From: Lineus longissimus
Lineage: Eukaryota > Nemertea > Pilidiophora > Heteronemertea > Lineidae
Length of the DNA: 64,000 bases
Direction of reading: 5' to 3'
Assembly: GCF_910592395.1 (NCBI RefSeq)
Contig: NC_088310.1
Coordinates: 9,865,501-9,929,500 of the forward strand
The notes below the pieces were generated by a model. It was not told where the DNA came from. It did not search any database and saw only the letters and a program-made list of their open reading frames with translations. Every line of letters starts with the position of its first letter. The first letter of the stretch is position 1. The translations under genes and the position numbers were made by a program. Of this stretch, positions 1 to 11,529 are shown in pieces.

Positions 1-240
1 TCAAAATCTCGCATATGACTTGATGAGGCATCAATTGCTATGATACTGACTTATAGCCAAATCTTTACATTTTTTTTGAGCGGTGAAAATGAACCTTCTC
101 ATTTGCTGTTTATATGTCTGGCGCAGATCAGTAAGCAAAGACTCGGCCTGATGAACAGGTGGACAATAGGGCCTGCAATAGGGTTCCATTCGAAAACTCG
201 CATATGACTTGATGAGGCATCAATTGCCCTGATACCAACT
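1..240. repeat. Direct repeat pair of about 45 bp
   Basis: Bases 2-50 and 191-240 share a nearly identical stretch containing CGCATATGACTTGATGAGG followed by CATCAATTGC. The 140 bp between them shows no coding signal. This may be the edge of a longer tandem or dispersed repeat that continues to the left of the window. Confidence 0.6.
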
Positions 241-1318
241 GAGGTGTGGTACGGGCATTGCATTGCTCATACAAAGTTCGTTTAAAGTATTACAAGTTCT
301 ATAGAGAATGCACTGGTAACATCTGGTTTTGAAGAGTGCCAAATACTCTAGTTTTATCAATGTAAGACCGGTTGATATATAACAACGAAATCGAAAAAAA
401 GCCAAGTTTGAACGTGAAATCATGACCATCGGACAACTTGGTGTCACCAGTTAAATTGAAATTGAACATGTTGGACGACATCGAACAACCATGTGCAAAA
501 TTGCATAAAATGTCCAGAAAAGAACTGGTCTCATATCCGTGAATCTAGAGTATACACACTGCATACAGTTCTCACTGAATTAAAATAGCATGATGAGAGA
601 GAGTGGTTTGGGACTTGAAAACAATCAATTATTGCTATTGTTGAGCCATCTAATTAGACACTTCTCATACTGCTTTGCCTTGAACCTGATGAAAGCCGAC
701 ATAAACACATGTACAGACCTACCAGAAAGTAAACATCCACAGGTCTTTTTTAATATCAGAGATAGAATATGATAACTGAATGTGGTTTTCAGCAGAGGAT
801 GGTATTTTAGTTGGTAATGTATCCGTTGTGTTTGGGCCCAGCTAATCCTGTCTCTTAATTATGTACAGGCAATTCTAAAAATGTCCAAAAACTAAATTTT
901 TATTTTCTTTTATAGGTTTTTTTTTGCTTTCATTTGAAAATTCCTACTAAATTGTTCATTTTGAAAATTAATTTTAGCTCGCTGTTGTTGATTTATTTTC
1001 AGACAGATGATGACCTTTGAGAACTCCCCTATGGAATTGCAAGTGCCAAAAAATGATGGTCATAAAACACAGTTCATCATTCATGGGCTTATGTGAATTT
1101 TTGAAAAGGCACATCAAGTTAAAAAAGATTTTTGGACCTTTTTTAAAATGTCTGTTACATAATGAAGGTGTGGAATTTGGTGAATCCAAATACAACCGAT
1201 ATATTGACCAACTAAATATACCATTCTCTGCTGAAAACCGCATTCAAATATCTTATTTTAACTCTGTGATATTTAAAAAAACAGTGTACCTTTACTTTCT
1301 GTTAGGACTGTACATGTA
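241..1318. other. Intergenic DNA without a recognised gene
   Basis: AT-rich sequence. Both strands carry an open stretch at about 974-1,331. The plus-strand reading follows a TTTTCAG at about 1,000, but neither reading matches a family I know and each is antisense to the other. I treat it as non-coding or as an unrecognised transposon remnant. Confidence 0.4.
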
Positions 1319-1528
1319 TGTTGTTTGTTAAATACTTGAAATTTGTAGCTGCCTTGAAACCGTTTCAAATTGTGTAAATACTTACTCAATCTAAATTTCA
1401 AAATTGCTGTTGTGTAGATAGATATACAAATACGATAAAAAAAACGAGTTTCAGTAGATTTGTATAACTCCATTTCTGTTTTTGGATCAGCAGTAATTAT
1501 CATGATTATGAACGGCGTACCCCTTTAA
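1319..1528. mobile_element. TTAA-bounded MITE, family A (5' end diverged)
   Basis: The 3' part matches the copies at 17,508-17,753 and 31,223-31,456. It ends in AACGGCGTACCCCTTTAA and shares GTTTGTTAAA near its start. It abuts the family B MITE, the two sharing one TTAA at 1,525-1,528, so one may have inserted into the terminal TTAA of the other. TTAA duplication is typical of piggyBac-type transposases, so that superfamily is inferred. Confidence 0.6.
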
Positions 1529-1746
1529 AGGGACACTATAGGCAGCAGCTAAGTAGGCAAGATAAAGTTAGACAAAGTCGCCAATACGAGTCTCTCCGAT
1601 CTTTAACGATTTCAAAACTATTCACGCTTGTACGAGGAATACATTTGATGGTGAATTAAAACATGACCAAGTACCCTTACTGTGCAAATTAGCCACCTGA
1701 AGATGGCAAATTAAACCACCTCCTACTGCCTATAGTCCCCCTTTAA
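1525..1746. mobile_element. TTAA-bounded MITE, family B, copy 1
   Basis: This 222-bp element has terminal inverted repeats TTAAAGGGACACTATAGG and CCTATAGTCCCCCTTTAA and is bounded by TTAA on both sides. Two more copies lie at 12,455-12,668 and 14,274-14,497. No ORF is present. The TTAA target suggests mobilisation by a piggyBac-like transposase (inference). Confidence 0.8.
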
Positions 1747-2472
1747 GACTTCATATAGAACTTGTCTGCTAAATTCATGTTATTGATTTCATTCAATAAC
1801 CACACCCACTCTCCCACAATGTCAATGCCATTTCTTGTACATCCATCTGAATGAAATTGAGACTGATGGAACATGTGCAAAATGTGTACTTAGTCTGGGG
1901 GATTTGTAGGTAAGTTAACAATGATGGGGAAATATTGAGCTACAGCGTGTGCTTGTGACAGGCAAAAGTTTCCATCATCGACAGTAGAACTTAAAATGAT
2001 TATCACAAACTACATGTACATTTTACACGTCATAGATTCTACGGGCCATCATAGATTTTCTGATGGCCCATGGTAGATCTGTGATGTGAATTCTGTCATA
2101 GATTCCACTCTGGGTTAATAGCGCATGTAAGCATTGAAGAATTAACCCATTGGGGTGACAGTCTTCAAAATGCTTGAACTATATATGAATAAATTTGCCA
2201 ATTTCACCTTTTCCAACATAGAATATAAGACGGTCTCCCATAACTTCTATAACGGATTCCATCACAGAATCTATGATGGGGCCATAGTAGATGACAATGA
2301 ATCATATTTTTCCATCATAGATTCTGTCTGGGCTAGTAGTACATGAACATGTAATTTGGTCATTTTCAGAGAGACCAGGGGTCAAGAGATAATGGGTTAA
2401 ACTCTCGGAAAGACCAGAGCTGTTTTGCCTTTGTGGCCTTGAGCAAGAAGCTCTACCCTTGTCTGAGCTGTC
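1747..2472. other. Intergenic DNA with small palindromes
   Basis: Between about 2,030 and 2,335 the words CATAGATTC, GGGCCATCATAG and their complements recur in both orientations (for example CCATCATAGATT and AATCTATGATGG). This suggests an old palindromic element. No gene is recognisable. Confidence 0.4.
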
Positions 2473-2876
2473 ATCCTAAACAGCGTCCACCAGCACCAAC
2501 CAGCGTCCACCTGGTTTAAAGTCAGGTATAAAGTCATCAAAATAAAATTTAGTAGCCGTAAACAAAATAAGTACACCATAAAACACATTTTCTAAAAATT
2601 TCATGACATTTGGGTGTAAAATAAGGGAGTTGTTGTCTAAAATCACAAGGCTCCTGTTGTATGGGAAGTCCTATCATTTCCTCGCAAGTCAAATTCAACA
2701 TGGCCGCCGACTGGGTGGTGGACGCTTGTACATTTCGGACAACAACTTGCTAATCTGGCACACAAATGTCATAAAACGTTCAGGAAATGTCCTGCTTATT
2801 TCGTTTATGACCATTGAATTTTATTTTGATGACTTTAAACTTGCTTTAAAACCTGGTGGACGGTGTTTAGGATGAC
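2473..2876. mobile_element. MITE-like element with inverted ends, copy 1
   Basis: The left end reads TCATCCTAAACAGCGTCCACC and the right end GGTGGACGGTGTTTAGGATGA, which are inverted relative to one another. Internal sequence on both sides is also inverted (AGTCATCAAAATAAAAT against ATTTTATTTTGATGACT). The right 200 bp matches 22,500-22,753. No transposase is present. Confidence 0.65.
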
Positions 2877-3092
2877 CCACTCTGAGATGTAAAACCAAGG
2901 CTTCTCACCCGGTGTCTTTGCCAGGGCAGGCAAAAGACTTCACCAAATGAGAAACATTAGGAGCTTGCAATGACAGTAATTGTTCATCCTGCCTTGGAGG
3001 AGGACTACTCCGTGGAGAATAACAACTCCAAGTGCAGAGCAAACATTGAAGAAAAAGGTTATTTGTTCAGTCGTCTACTCCATAATACTTAC

Positions 3093-6000
3093 TGAGGATA
3101 GTTTTGAATCGCCATAACGCCGACACTTGGGTCCCAATCAGAGCGACGATAGGTAGATAAATAAACCACACCAGGAAACCAGCTCCAAAGTGTAAGAAGA
3201 ATTTCGTCTTCTCCTCATTTGCCTCTGAGTTGAAGCTGTTTCGTAGCTCGAATAGAAACCATAGGCCGGCGATGATGTGTATGAGAAGGATGATGAGACC
3301 GGGCCATGTCTGCCACTCATCCGTGTCCGAGATGATATCTACTTCCGTCTGAAATTGACAATGACGAACATGAGTGTGGTACATGTACCTCTGATCGAGT
3401 GATGCCAGCTAGGACACTGTGTTCAGAATCAGCAATGAGTTTAGTGGAATCAAGATTTCTGCTGGTAACATTCGGAGGAAGGGAATTTGTGACACTGGCT
3501 GCCAGGATGTCGAACGCTCTGCTGATAAGCATTCATAAGAACAGCCAATTATATCAACAGTTTCAAGACCTCACTTACGACATTCCTCTTTAAATGACAC
3601 TTGTTTGACTATTTGTTGAGTAGTGATGTGACATTTTAAGCAAGCGCTTTCGAACCATAGTCAATTTTCAGTTGAAAGGTGCTGTGTTTTGATATTTATC
3701 ATTCATTTTAGACATTTATTATCATGGTAGCTAAGTACTGGGATGGGTGATGAGCTAGGGTTCAATACACAGAGCTTTTCGTGGTCGATACACAGGGTTT
3801 CCTTGTGTATATCACTGTCTTTAGCTGCGCTTACACCACGAAATATTGGTGGACCAATTGCACTTACACCACCACATTGCCGCGACAAATTGGTTCGGCA
3901 ATCCATTGCCGATACAAATTGCCGAGCGAATTTGTCCCACCAAGCTTGATGGTCCAAATTCGCCCGGCTTGTTAAAAGCTCGGCTTTGTCGTGGTGGACG
4001 CGCAAATGGATCGGCAATTAGCTAGTTAGATGGTTCGGCTCCAGGCGGCGCTTTCGAAATGGCACTTTCTGCGCATGCAATTTATTGTTTGCCGCTATCT
4101 GTAGCCGGATTTTATAACTAGCTGCAGCGCTGGTGTAAGCGCTTGGTGGATTTTCGATGGTGCGGCATTGGTTCCCGAACCAAGATTGGTGGTCCATTTT
4201 CAGGTGGTGTAAGTGCGGCTAATATCATGGTAGCTACTGGGATGGGTAATGAGCTCAGGTTCAATATACAGTGCTCTTCATGGTCGATATATAGGGTTTC
4301 CCTGTGTATTATATCTTTGTCATTGTATGTACCATACACATTTTTTTGGCTGTGAGGAGAAAACTGACTGAGATCATACTTGTTGGTTTTTTCATCAGAA
4401 GAATAGTAAAAATCTATAAAAGTTAAAAGTGATATCAGGCAAAAACCTTCAGGCTTCATACACAAATGTTACAAGACTCTGAGGATGCACAATGTCCCTC
4501 AGCAATAAGAGATTCTAATAGGCCTCGATCACAGTATATCACTGTTTGGAATGGAAAATACTTTAAGCCTCATTTGATTCCAATTCAGCGGTCCTTGGTG
4601 TCACTACCAAGGACCGCTACCTTTATAAATTCCAGGGTTTCCGCCAGATCGGGGGGATTCATCCCCCCTAAAATATTTCAAGGGGGGATATCCCCCCCTT
4701 AATTTTGAGCACTAAAGTTTGTTTTACTGTCAAATGAGTAATTTTCATGATTTGATATGTAATATAATAGCATTTGGGAGCCAATTGTAGCGGTTGTAGG
4801 GCCAAAAAAACGTCTCAGGAGGGGTCATATACCCTTTTTAAGAAAAAATTTTTTTAGAAACAACTTTTTTTGCTTCCCCTCAAATTTAATCCTGGCGGAA
4901 AGCCTGAATTCAAAGGCAGATGTTTACCATCTCCTCATTTGCCTCAAGAGCTGTACATGAGTCATGAGTCCTTTCACAAATGAAATCAATACATTGCTGT
5001 TTGTTTGTCTAATCAAGACAGCTAAGGCAGACCTAAAATTATTTACAAATACCTAGGCTGGCACCTTAGGCTCAGTCAGCATTTTCGGTCTGACCTGGCG
5101 TTTTCTTATGATTGATACTGAGGTTGTCTCACCAAAACAGCGAGGGTGGAGCTAAAATGTCGACCAAAAACGAGGCAGAGCCAGAGGTTTTGGTCAACAT
5201 TTTAGCTCCACTCGAGCGGTTTTGGTATTGGTACGATAATCAAATACTGACAGTGAGGTATCAATTCCTATTCTTAACCATCTCAAATTTTGTGATTTTA
5301 AATGGTTTCGGACGGCTCTCATAGCACTAGACTAACCCAAGCGGTTTTGGTTGCCTAACCAGAAGTACTGAATTCATAACACATGGCTCTGCAGACGTAA
5401 AATGCATTCAAATTGTAAAGTGCGTTTCATTCTAAATCCAGGTGTTTTAGAAGAGACAACCAAGGACCGCCAGCTCTATATTAATTCCTAATACAAATGT
5501 TGCATGTCATCAGGAAATTCTGCCACTTAAACCTTTAAGGACTAATCTCGCACTGATGTGAGCAACCAGTTTCCGTCATTACACCTACGGCCTGATCTCG
5601 CATCTGTGCGAGCAAATAGAGTACACGTTAGAACTTTGTTCCGGCTGCAGCAGATGGCCTAGTCTGGGTTTCAGAAACCCTCAGACATGTCAGAGGCGAT
5701 TCCCCAGATTCTACGCTGTACATTTTCTATTCAGCGCAACGGACCGGTGTGATCATCAAAATACCTTTAGTCCTGAAAGGGTTAATAGGAGTTGCACTCA
5801 CTGCCTCTCAGTCAAAGTGATCCAATTTGTTAGAGCAAGCTTTATTGTCAGGGCAACCTAACCTTACAGAGCCATTTACCAAAGCCATTACTACATTGAA
5901 GCTCTTCGGTAATGGAATCTCATGAGGTCTCCTCTGTGATTCATTACTGATGTTATTGTACTGCAAACATCCAATTCTCTGGCCCTGGTGGGAGGCAGTG

Positions 6001-9000
6001 TACCGCAACCATGAAATGCTGACAATTGGTGGTAGACTAAATATTGCCTTTGCTGCCGAAATTTTATCAGTTAATGCCTTCGGTTGAAACTTAAGCCCTT
6101 TTTATTAAAGTTGCCTTTGACAGTGCATTTGCCAAACTTGCAAAAATAAAACATTAACAAAAATTTTATGTTTTACGGTATAAATGACAAATCTGAGGCA
6201 AATGCATTGGAACCGTTTTTTTTAATAGTTTGGTTACTACTAGTGTACATACTGTAGTCGTACTACAGCATGTACAGTAGAAACAACAAAACTGGCATTG
6301 GATTAATTTCGTGGCAAGTTATTGGCTCAGCCATTGTAACTGACCACAAAGCCTGTGGAATGCAGGAAACCACAACGTTTCAAACATGGCACTGTCCGAA
6401 GACATAAGGGCCGTTTAGACGACAGAAAAAAGGCCCGATGAGATCCGATCGAATCCGAATGCGGTCTAAATTTCCCTGGTGTAAACGCAAACCGATCGGG
6501 TCTCATGTGGTCCCATCGGGTCTTCAAGTGGTCCACCTCTTTCGCTGGTTCCATCGGGGCTAATCCGGATGCATCCGGATCAAATTTGGTCGTCTCAACG
6601 CGATCGGGCCTAATGCGGTCTCATCTGGACTAATTTTTTTACCAACACGCATGCGTATTGGATACGGCAATACTTCCTTTCATTATAAACACGTGTATTT
6701 TCGCGGGAATTAATGTCGTTTTGATTGTCAGTTTTATAGTATTTTCTCTTGGCTTATTTTAATTATTCCAATATTGTGAAGGATAAGTTCACGGACACGG
6801 TTGTTTTCGATCTCATACATATTTGGAGCGATCAATCCATTCAGCGGAAGCTAGACAGCAGCTACCATAAGAACGAGCTTGCCTAGTACCATTATAACCC
6901 GCATTATGGCGCTAGATCGGTGACGCCACCGCGACATCCTGCGGATTATTGGTGGAACCAAAAGAAATTAGTCCACATCAGTCCTCATTGCTGTTAGCGT
7001 CTAAACGGGTACATTAAAATGAGACCACATCCGGTCTGGAATGGGGTTCGATTGGATCGGATCGGAATGCAGTCTTTTTGGAAAGCGTCTAAACGGCCCT
7101 ATTGATTACGCTAAATGACGTAGATCTACGTCATTGGGCACCCAAGGTGTTAAAGTGGAACTTTGTTGAGGTCCCGACTCCTCTCTGTAAGCAAGGACAT
7201 CCCCACTGTCCAAGGTACATATTTTTGTCCCAAATGGGTATTTTCCATTCAATTTGACCTATGTCATCAGGATACTTGTGATTTGGCCTTTCACTATTGT
7301 GATATATACACCACACGGAATGGTACACCGGCCTGGGGAATCCTCTTTCAAGTTCGGTCACAAACCAAATAAACTATGGAGTTGCCATTCTAGCACACTA
7401 ATGAGTACCACATGGAGAATGATTGTATGGTAGTTCAGTCAGTTTTGATCGAATTTTCAACAATGACCAAGAGGAACTTGACTTTTGAAATGATAAAAAA
7501 TTTCTTTTGACCTGTATTGTTGAATCAAATTACTTTGAAAGCAAATCTTTTAGAGGTAATGATTGCCAGAGCACATTAGCAGACAAACGCCCTTGAAAAG
7601 GTACAAAATGTACAATCTCTGCTGTGCCGTCTACATGTATCGTGATTTATCAAAAGTCTGCTACACCATTCGTCAATGATGGACGTGTTACTTACCAAAT
7701 TCCATATGAACAAAGCCATGTAGACAGCTGTATAGATTGCCCAGAGTGCAAGGAATAACTTCTTATAACTCAGTTCCAGCCTTGTTATCGTCCAGCCTTT
7801 AGCTATGAGTAATAACAGCAACATTAACAAACACTGTGAGATCATATCCACAAAGATGCCACCAATTCGTAATGGCTCCACCCCTTTTCCATCAAATGCA
7901 AATTTGATAAAATGTATGAAGTTTGCTATAACACCGATGTATTCACAGATCATGCATCCAGTCAGAAGTCTCGTCATAACATGTTTTTGTTTTAAAAAGG
8001 CATATATTTGGATTGGCAAGAGTATGGTGTAGATAATGAAGAAAGTGAGATAGATCTCCACCACATCATGAAGTTCGAAGGAGAATTGGTGTTCGAATGG
8101 ATTGAAGTGTTTCGTGTATGGATTTCCATTAACGAGCCAAATATCATATTCAATTTCTATACTTTGCTGCAAATTATGCGTCCAATCACACGCATGATTT
8201 GTTGTGTTGCGGTAGCAGGACACGAAGCTGATATACCAGAATCTGAAAGTACAAGAAAGTAAGGGGATTCGATTAATCAATAGGACAGGTTAGGAGTAAC
8301 TGTACAATGTAATAGATATGCAAACATTCAACAGAAGGCTAGTCAATTTAAAGTCTTACATATTTTGGGGGTAATTAACTGATCTGTCCCCAAATTTAGT
8401 AAGCAGTTTAATGTCACAGGGCAAGCTACATGTAGAGAACCAATCGAAAGCGATTTGTCACCATGGATTGGTAGTGAAAGGCCCAGGTACGCTGAACTAG
8501 CTTGTGATCAAACACTTGTTGATGTTTCCTGAAAAACTTGTCATTTATTTTCAAAGTGACCAATTGAACAGTGCCATTTTTTGGTGAAATGGATGCTGAT
8601 ACACCGTGCCATTTTTTAGTGAAATACGACACTTCGGTCCCGGATATGACAATGGTACGGTTTGAGAAGTCTCGCGCATAACGACTATGACCTATAAAGC
8701 CTATATCCTTCAAAGAAAACACTGCGTTGGGCTCAACTGTGCACAAGTCATGCATCATCAGGTGGACACGAGGTAGCCAGTGGAGCGCAACCTCCCAGTG
8801 TTTTCTTTGAAGGAGATATGCATTATTGGTCATGTCCAAAGTAGTTTAAAAACTTTTGAGGACAGCATAATAGTGAAAAATAGTCCAGAAATTTTCAAAT
8901 CAATCTAGATTCTTTGTCAGCAAGAGTATAATGTTACTGATCGGAAGTGACGTCAGAGCGCACATGCGCACATCACTGATCAGTGACATTAGAGTTTAGA

Positions 9001-9745
9001 CTCTAGACTAGCTGACGAAGAATCTAGATTGATTCGAACATTTCTGGACTATTTGCACTATTATGAGTCACTGTTATCAAAAGTTTTTTAACTACTTTGG
9101 ATTACTATTCCCAGCATAGATTAATGTTCATGATAGGTCATGTCATTTACGCACAAGACTTCCCAAACTGAACTATCGTCATATTTGGGACCGAAGTGAC
9201 ATATGGAGTACATGGTGACCTTCAGCCTATTTTGAACTAGAGATGTCAAGATTCGACACCTACCGTGGTTGACTAGTGTCTTGTACGCTATATGTAAATT
9301 GATGTCCTCTAACGACATGACTGGGGGTGTCCTCATCTACGCACAATCTTCCCACTGGACAAGGTATTCTTCGAATGAAGTCCTCTTGCCCACCACGATT
9401 ACAATCAGCATCCCACGCTATCGTGTCAACTTTTTTCAGCATCCGCGGACACGCCTTAGTCCTTGGCAACACAGAACTATTACCAAAAAATTCTAAAAAA
9501 TATTCACTATCCACAACAACTAGGGAGAGATCCGTAGTCACATTATCTTTTGATGTAATATTGCCATAAATATAACCCTGTGTATTTACACGATCATGCA
9601 TGTCAGTTTTCTGGAAACCAAACTTTGCAAGAAACACGTAGAAATCACTACTCTTCCATGTTCCCTGAAGGTGAAGCCCGCTGATTTGAATGATGTTCAA
9701 AACGAGGATACTCAGAAGAATCTCTAAAATTTGGAATTGATTCAT
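3093..9745 (-). CDS. GPR180/TMEM145-family seven-TM protein, 3'-partial
   Basis: Three coding exons splice in frame: 9,745-9,264, 8,242-7,696 and 3,348-3,093, all with GT-AG borders, giving about 428 residues before the window ends. Exon 1 starts with a hydrophobic signal peptide (residues 1 to about 23), then a luminal beta-rich domain ending around LCVDEDTPSHVV. Exon 2 continues that domain (FWYISFVSCYRNT) and carries four membrane helices. Exon 3 carries two more (around WPGLIILLIHIIAG and FLVWFIYLPIVALIG). The order of a soluble N-terminal domain followed by a rhodopsin-like 7TM block is that of the GPR180/TMEM145 (GpcrRhopsn4) family, thought to act in the secretory pathway or as receptors. 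The seventh helix and C-terminus are missing and must lie beyond base 1. I cannot decide between the TMEM145 and GPR180 branches; TMEM145 seems closer. Exon 3 ends at a phase-1 donor (CTCA|GTAAGT). Confidence 0.85.
3724..4320. repeat. TIR element flanked by about 100-bp direct repeats, in 3' region of the 7TM gene
   Basis: Bases 3,724-3,822 and 4,221-4,320 are direct repeats (GGTAGCTA..CTGGGATGGGT, then a GGTCGATA..GGGTTTCC block). Between them, about 3,824-4,216, lies an element with inverted ends TTAGCTGCGCTTACACCAC and GTGGTGTAAGTGCGGCTAA. The structure looks like a short DNA transposon inside a partial tandem duplication, within the intron before exon 3. Confidence 0.6.
4515..5493. mobile_element. 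Element E, divergent copy with nested insertion
   Basis: The left end (AGGCCTCGATCACAGTATAT, about 4,518) and right end (GACCGCCAGCTCTATATTAA, about 5,470) match the ends of the two 648-bp elements at 46,433 and 49,051. The interior differs. It contains a hairpin at about 5,138-5,230 (GGTGGAGCTAAAATGTCGACC against GGTCAACATTTTAGCTCCAC) and a nested element at 4,633-4,906. It lies in the intron between exons 2 and 3 of the 7TM gene. Confidence 0.6.
4633..4906. mobile_element. Nested TIR element with AATTC target duplication
   Basis: Inverted ends CAGGGTTTCCGCCAG and CTGGCGGAAAGCCTG bound 274 bp. AATTC occurs immediately on both sides (4,628-4,632 and 4,907-4,911), consistent with a 5-bp target duplication. 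An internal GGGGGATTCATCCCCCC hairpin is present. There is no ORF, so it is non-autonomous. The superfamily is not assigned. Confidence 0.7.
5527..5785. mobile_element. piggyBac-like MITE with TTAA ends
   Basis: This 259-bp element starts TTAAACCTTTAAGGACT and ends AGTCCTGAAAGGGTTAA. The inverted form of the right end, TTAACCCTTTCAGGACT, has the TTAA-CCCTTT start seen in piggyBac transposons. Internally it carries two related CTCGCA..TGTGCGAG hairpins. No ORF. Confidence 0.7.
5786..6407. other. Intron DNA, no feature seen
   Basis: Part of the long intron between exons 2 and 3 of the 7TM gene. I see no repeat or coding signal here. Confidence 0.5.
6408..7102. mobile_element. Non-autonomous DNA transposon with GGGCCGTTTAGACG ends
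   Basis: Left end AGGGCCGTTTAGACG (6,408) and right end CGTCTAAACGGCCCT (ending about 7,101) are perfect inverted repeats about 690 bp apart. Subterminal words such as GATCCGATC, CGGTCTAAA and GGTCTCAT recur in both orientations near the ends. No transposase ORF is present. The target duplication is unclear. Confidence 0.75.
8690..8834. repeat. Inverted-repeat element sharing sequence with 22,395-22,460
   Basis: TATCCTTCAAAGAAAACACT (8,710) is inverted at 8,797 (AGTGTTTTCTTTGAAGG). The same GTGTTTTCTTTGAAGG and a nearby GGATATGAC/CGCGCGAGAC block occur near 22,400, so this is a dispersed element in intron 1 of the 7TM gene. Confidence 0.5.
8835..9102. mobile_element. Long-hairpin MITE in intron 1 of the 7TM gene
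   Basis: Two arms of about 95 bp, 8,835-8,930 and 9,008-9,102, are inverted copies with few mismatches (TCCAAAGTAGTT..AAATAGTCCAGAAAT..TCAATCTAGATTCTT). A roughly 75-bp loop includes TGACGTCA. The pair would fold into a long foldback if transcribed with the intron. No ORF. Confidence 0.75.
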
Positions 9746-10627
9746 AATGAGTTTGGAATAATAAGTAATCGTTGAAAGAATTTCGGGTGATGTGGCCGGT
9801 TGTCAGTGTGGACCGTCCACCATTTTGTTCAAACTTTCCTTATTGAGAAGGTCATGTGACTCTCACGTGACAAATTATTGAATGGGCACAGCAAAACATA
9901 CCATAACGTTTTGGCATTGGCAGCCTGTTTCTGACATTAGTAATGGGACTTGGCACTGGCAATTATGTGGCATTTACACTGGCAATGTGGCACTGGCAAA
10001 GGAAAAGGGCCTGCAGTGGGCGAATTAGACAAATGGTGTAGCCTATAACAGGCAAACACCAATTACACAATTACAGTTACTGTTTCAAGGGCGGTTCATA
10101 AATGCCGTTCAGAACGACGTACTGGAAGACGTCAAGAAACACAACAGGTGATTCACATTGCTTGTGGGGTCATGGAAACATCTGTTGTTTCCAGACCCGA
10201 GTTCAAAAAAAACTGTTGCCAATTGCCAAATCTGATTCTTTTTGTTTTGTCCATCCAAAATTGGGCGTGGCATAGAAAGGGAGAATATGGTCCAAACCTA
10301 AATATTGGGGAATATTTCAGCAGTGGGGTCTTTCATCCCAAATGTTCCTCAAGGCATGGCAGCAGCACTTCCATCAACTCAATAGCTATAGTTTGAAAGA
10401 CACTTCTGGATGTGCATGTACTTTTTTTTATAGTACAGTTTCCACATGTCCTTTTACTACACAAACAAAAATTGCAAAAAAAAGACTGAAATAAGATATA
10501 TAAATATTCTTTATTTACATTCTAATTCAGTACTGGCACAAGATACTCACATGGTGTTTCATCAAAATAAGATGCAGTTCAGGGCGCTCAAAATATGGGA
10601 AATTAATAATGCACCAAAAAGGAAAAA
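9746..10627. other. Upstream region of the 7TM gene
   Basis: The stretch contains the presumed 5' flank of the 7TM gene. At 9,910-10,010 it holds a short degenerate repeat of GGCA(C/T)TGGCA(A/G). No further gene is recognised and I see no clear TATA box. Confidence 0.4.
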
Positions 10628-11105
10628 CTTTCCAGCAATCTGTCTGACAAACTTCCAGTAATTTGTCTGACAAATTTCCAGGAATTCGTCCAACAAAGTT
10701 CCAGCAATTTGTCCCACAAATTTTCGATAATTTGATAGACAAAGTCCCAGTATGGTATTTAAGTCATCAGACAACCTTCCAACCTTTTGTCCGACGACTC
10801 AGAAATTTGTACCATAACTTTTCAGTAATTTGTCTGACAACATTCCAGTAATTTGTCTGACACCCTTCCAATAAGTTGCCCAACAACCTTCCAGTAATTT
10901 ATCTGACAGTCTTCCAGTGATTTGTCCAACAACCTTCCAGTAATTCGGCCGACAACCTTCCAGTAATTCGGCCGACAACCTTCCAGTAATTTGTCCAACA
11001 ACCTTCCAGTAATTTGTCCGACAACCTCCCAGTAATTTTTTGTCTCACAACTTTACAGTAATTTGTTTGAAAACTTATTTTGTCTGACAAATTTCAAGTA
11101 ATTAG
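10628..11105. repeat. Minisatellite, 23-24-bp unit
   Basis: About 18-20 degenerate tandem copies of CTTCCAGTAATTTGTCTGACAAC, with variants GTCCAACA, GTCCGACA and TTCGGCCGACA. The repeat keeps open frames on both strands by periodicity, and those ORFs are not genes. It lies immediately downstream of the vasohibin gene. Confidence 0.85.
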
Positions 11106-11529
11106 TCTGAATGACTGCAGTTCCAGAATCACAAGGATGACTCAAACTTTACTGTGCAGTAAGGAGAGGACAAGGTCACAAGATAAAACATTTCAAACAG
11201 TCCAACGGGAGAGACAAGGGCAAGGGGAGGTCCTCCCAACAGCTAAATGTAATTGGGTCGAACAAGACACCCTTGACAGCAGTCTACCTTTATCTCAGTC
11301 AGATGGTTTTGAGGCAAATTACTTGCTTTGCACGCCAAAGAGATCACTTTTAGTTTCAAGAAAGGCACAGACCTATTGCTTATTCCTTTTTACACTGCAG
11401 CTTCTCCTTATTCAAACTGTGATACTCAGTATCCACATCTCCATTGAATGAATGAAATGAACAACACAAAGTCTGTGCCTGTAAGAGGCAATCAGTCATT
11501 CAGTCCTTATGCAATTGGTAAATGCTCAA

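Noticed and set aside
974-1331. Overlapping ORFs on both strands
   Set aside because: Neither has a recognisable domain, and a convincing exon border was found on one side only.
1-3092. Final exon(s) of the GPR180/TMEM145-family gene
   Set aside because: I searched the minus strand for a seventh membrane helix and C-terminal tail in phase 1 after exon 3 and saw none, so it probably lies beyond the window.
8426-8839. 137-codon minus-strand ORF
   Set aside because: It lies across two inverted-repeat elements inside an intron of the 7TM gene and shows no domain.
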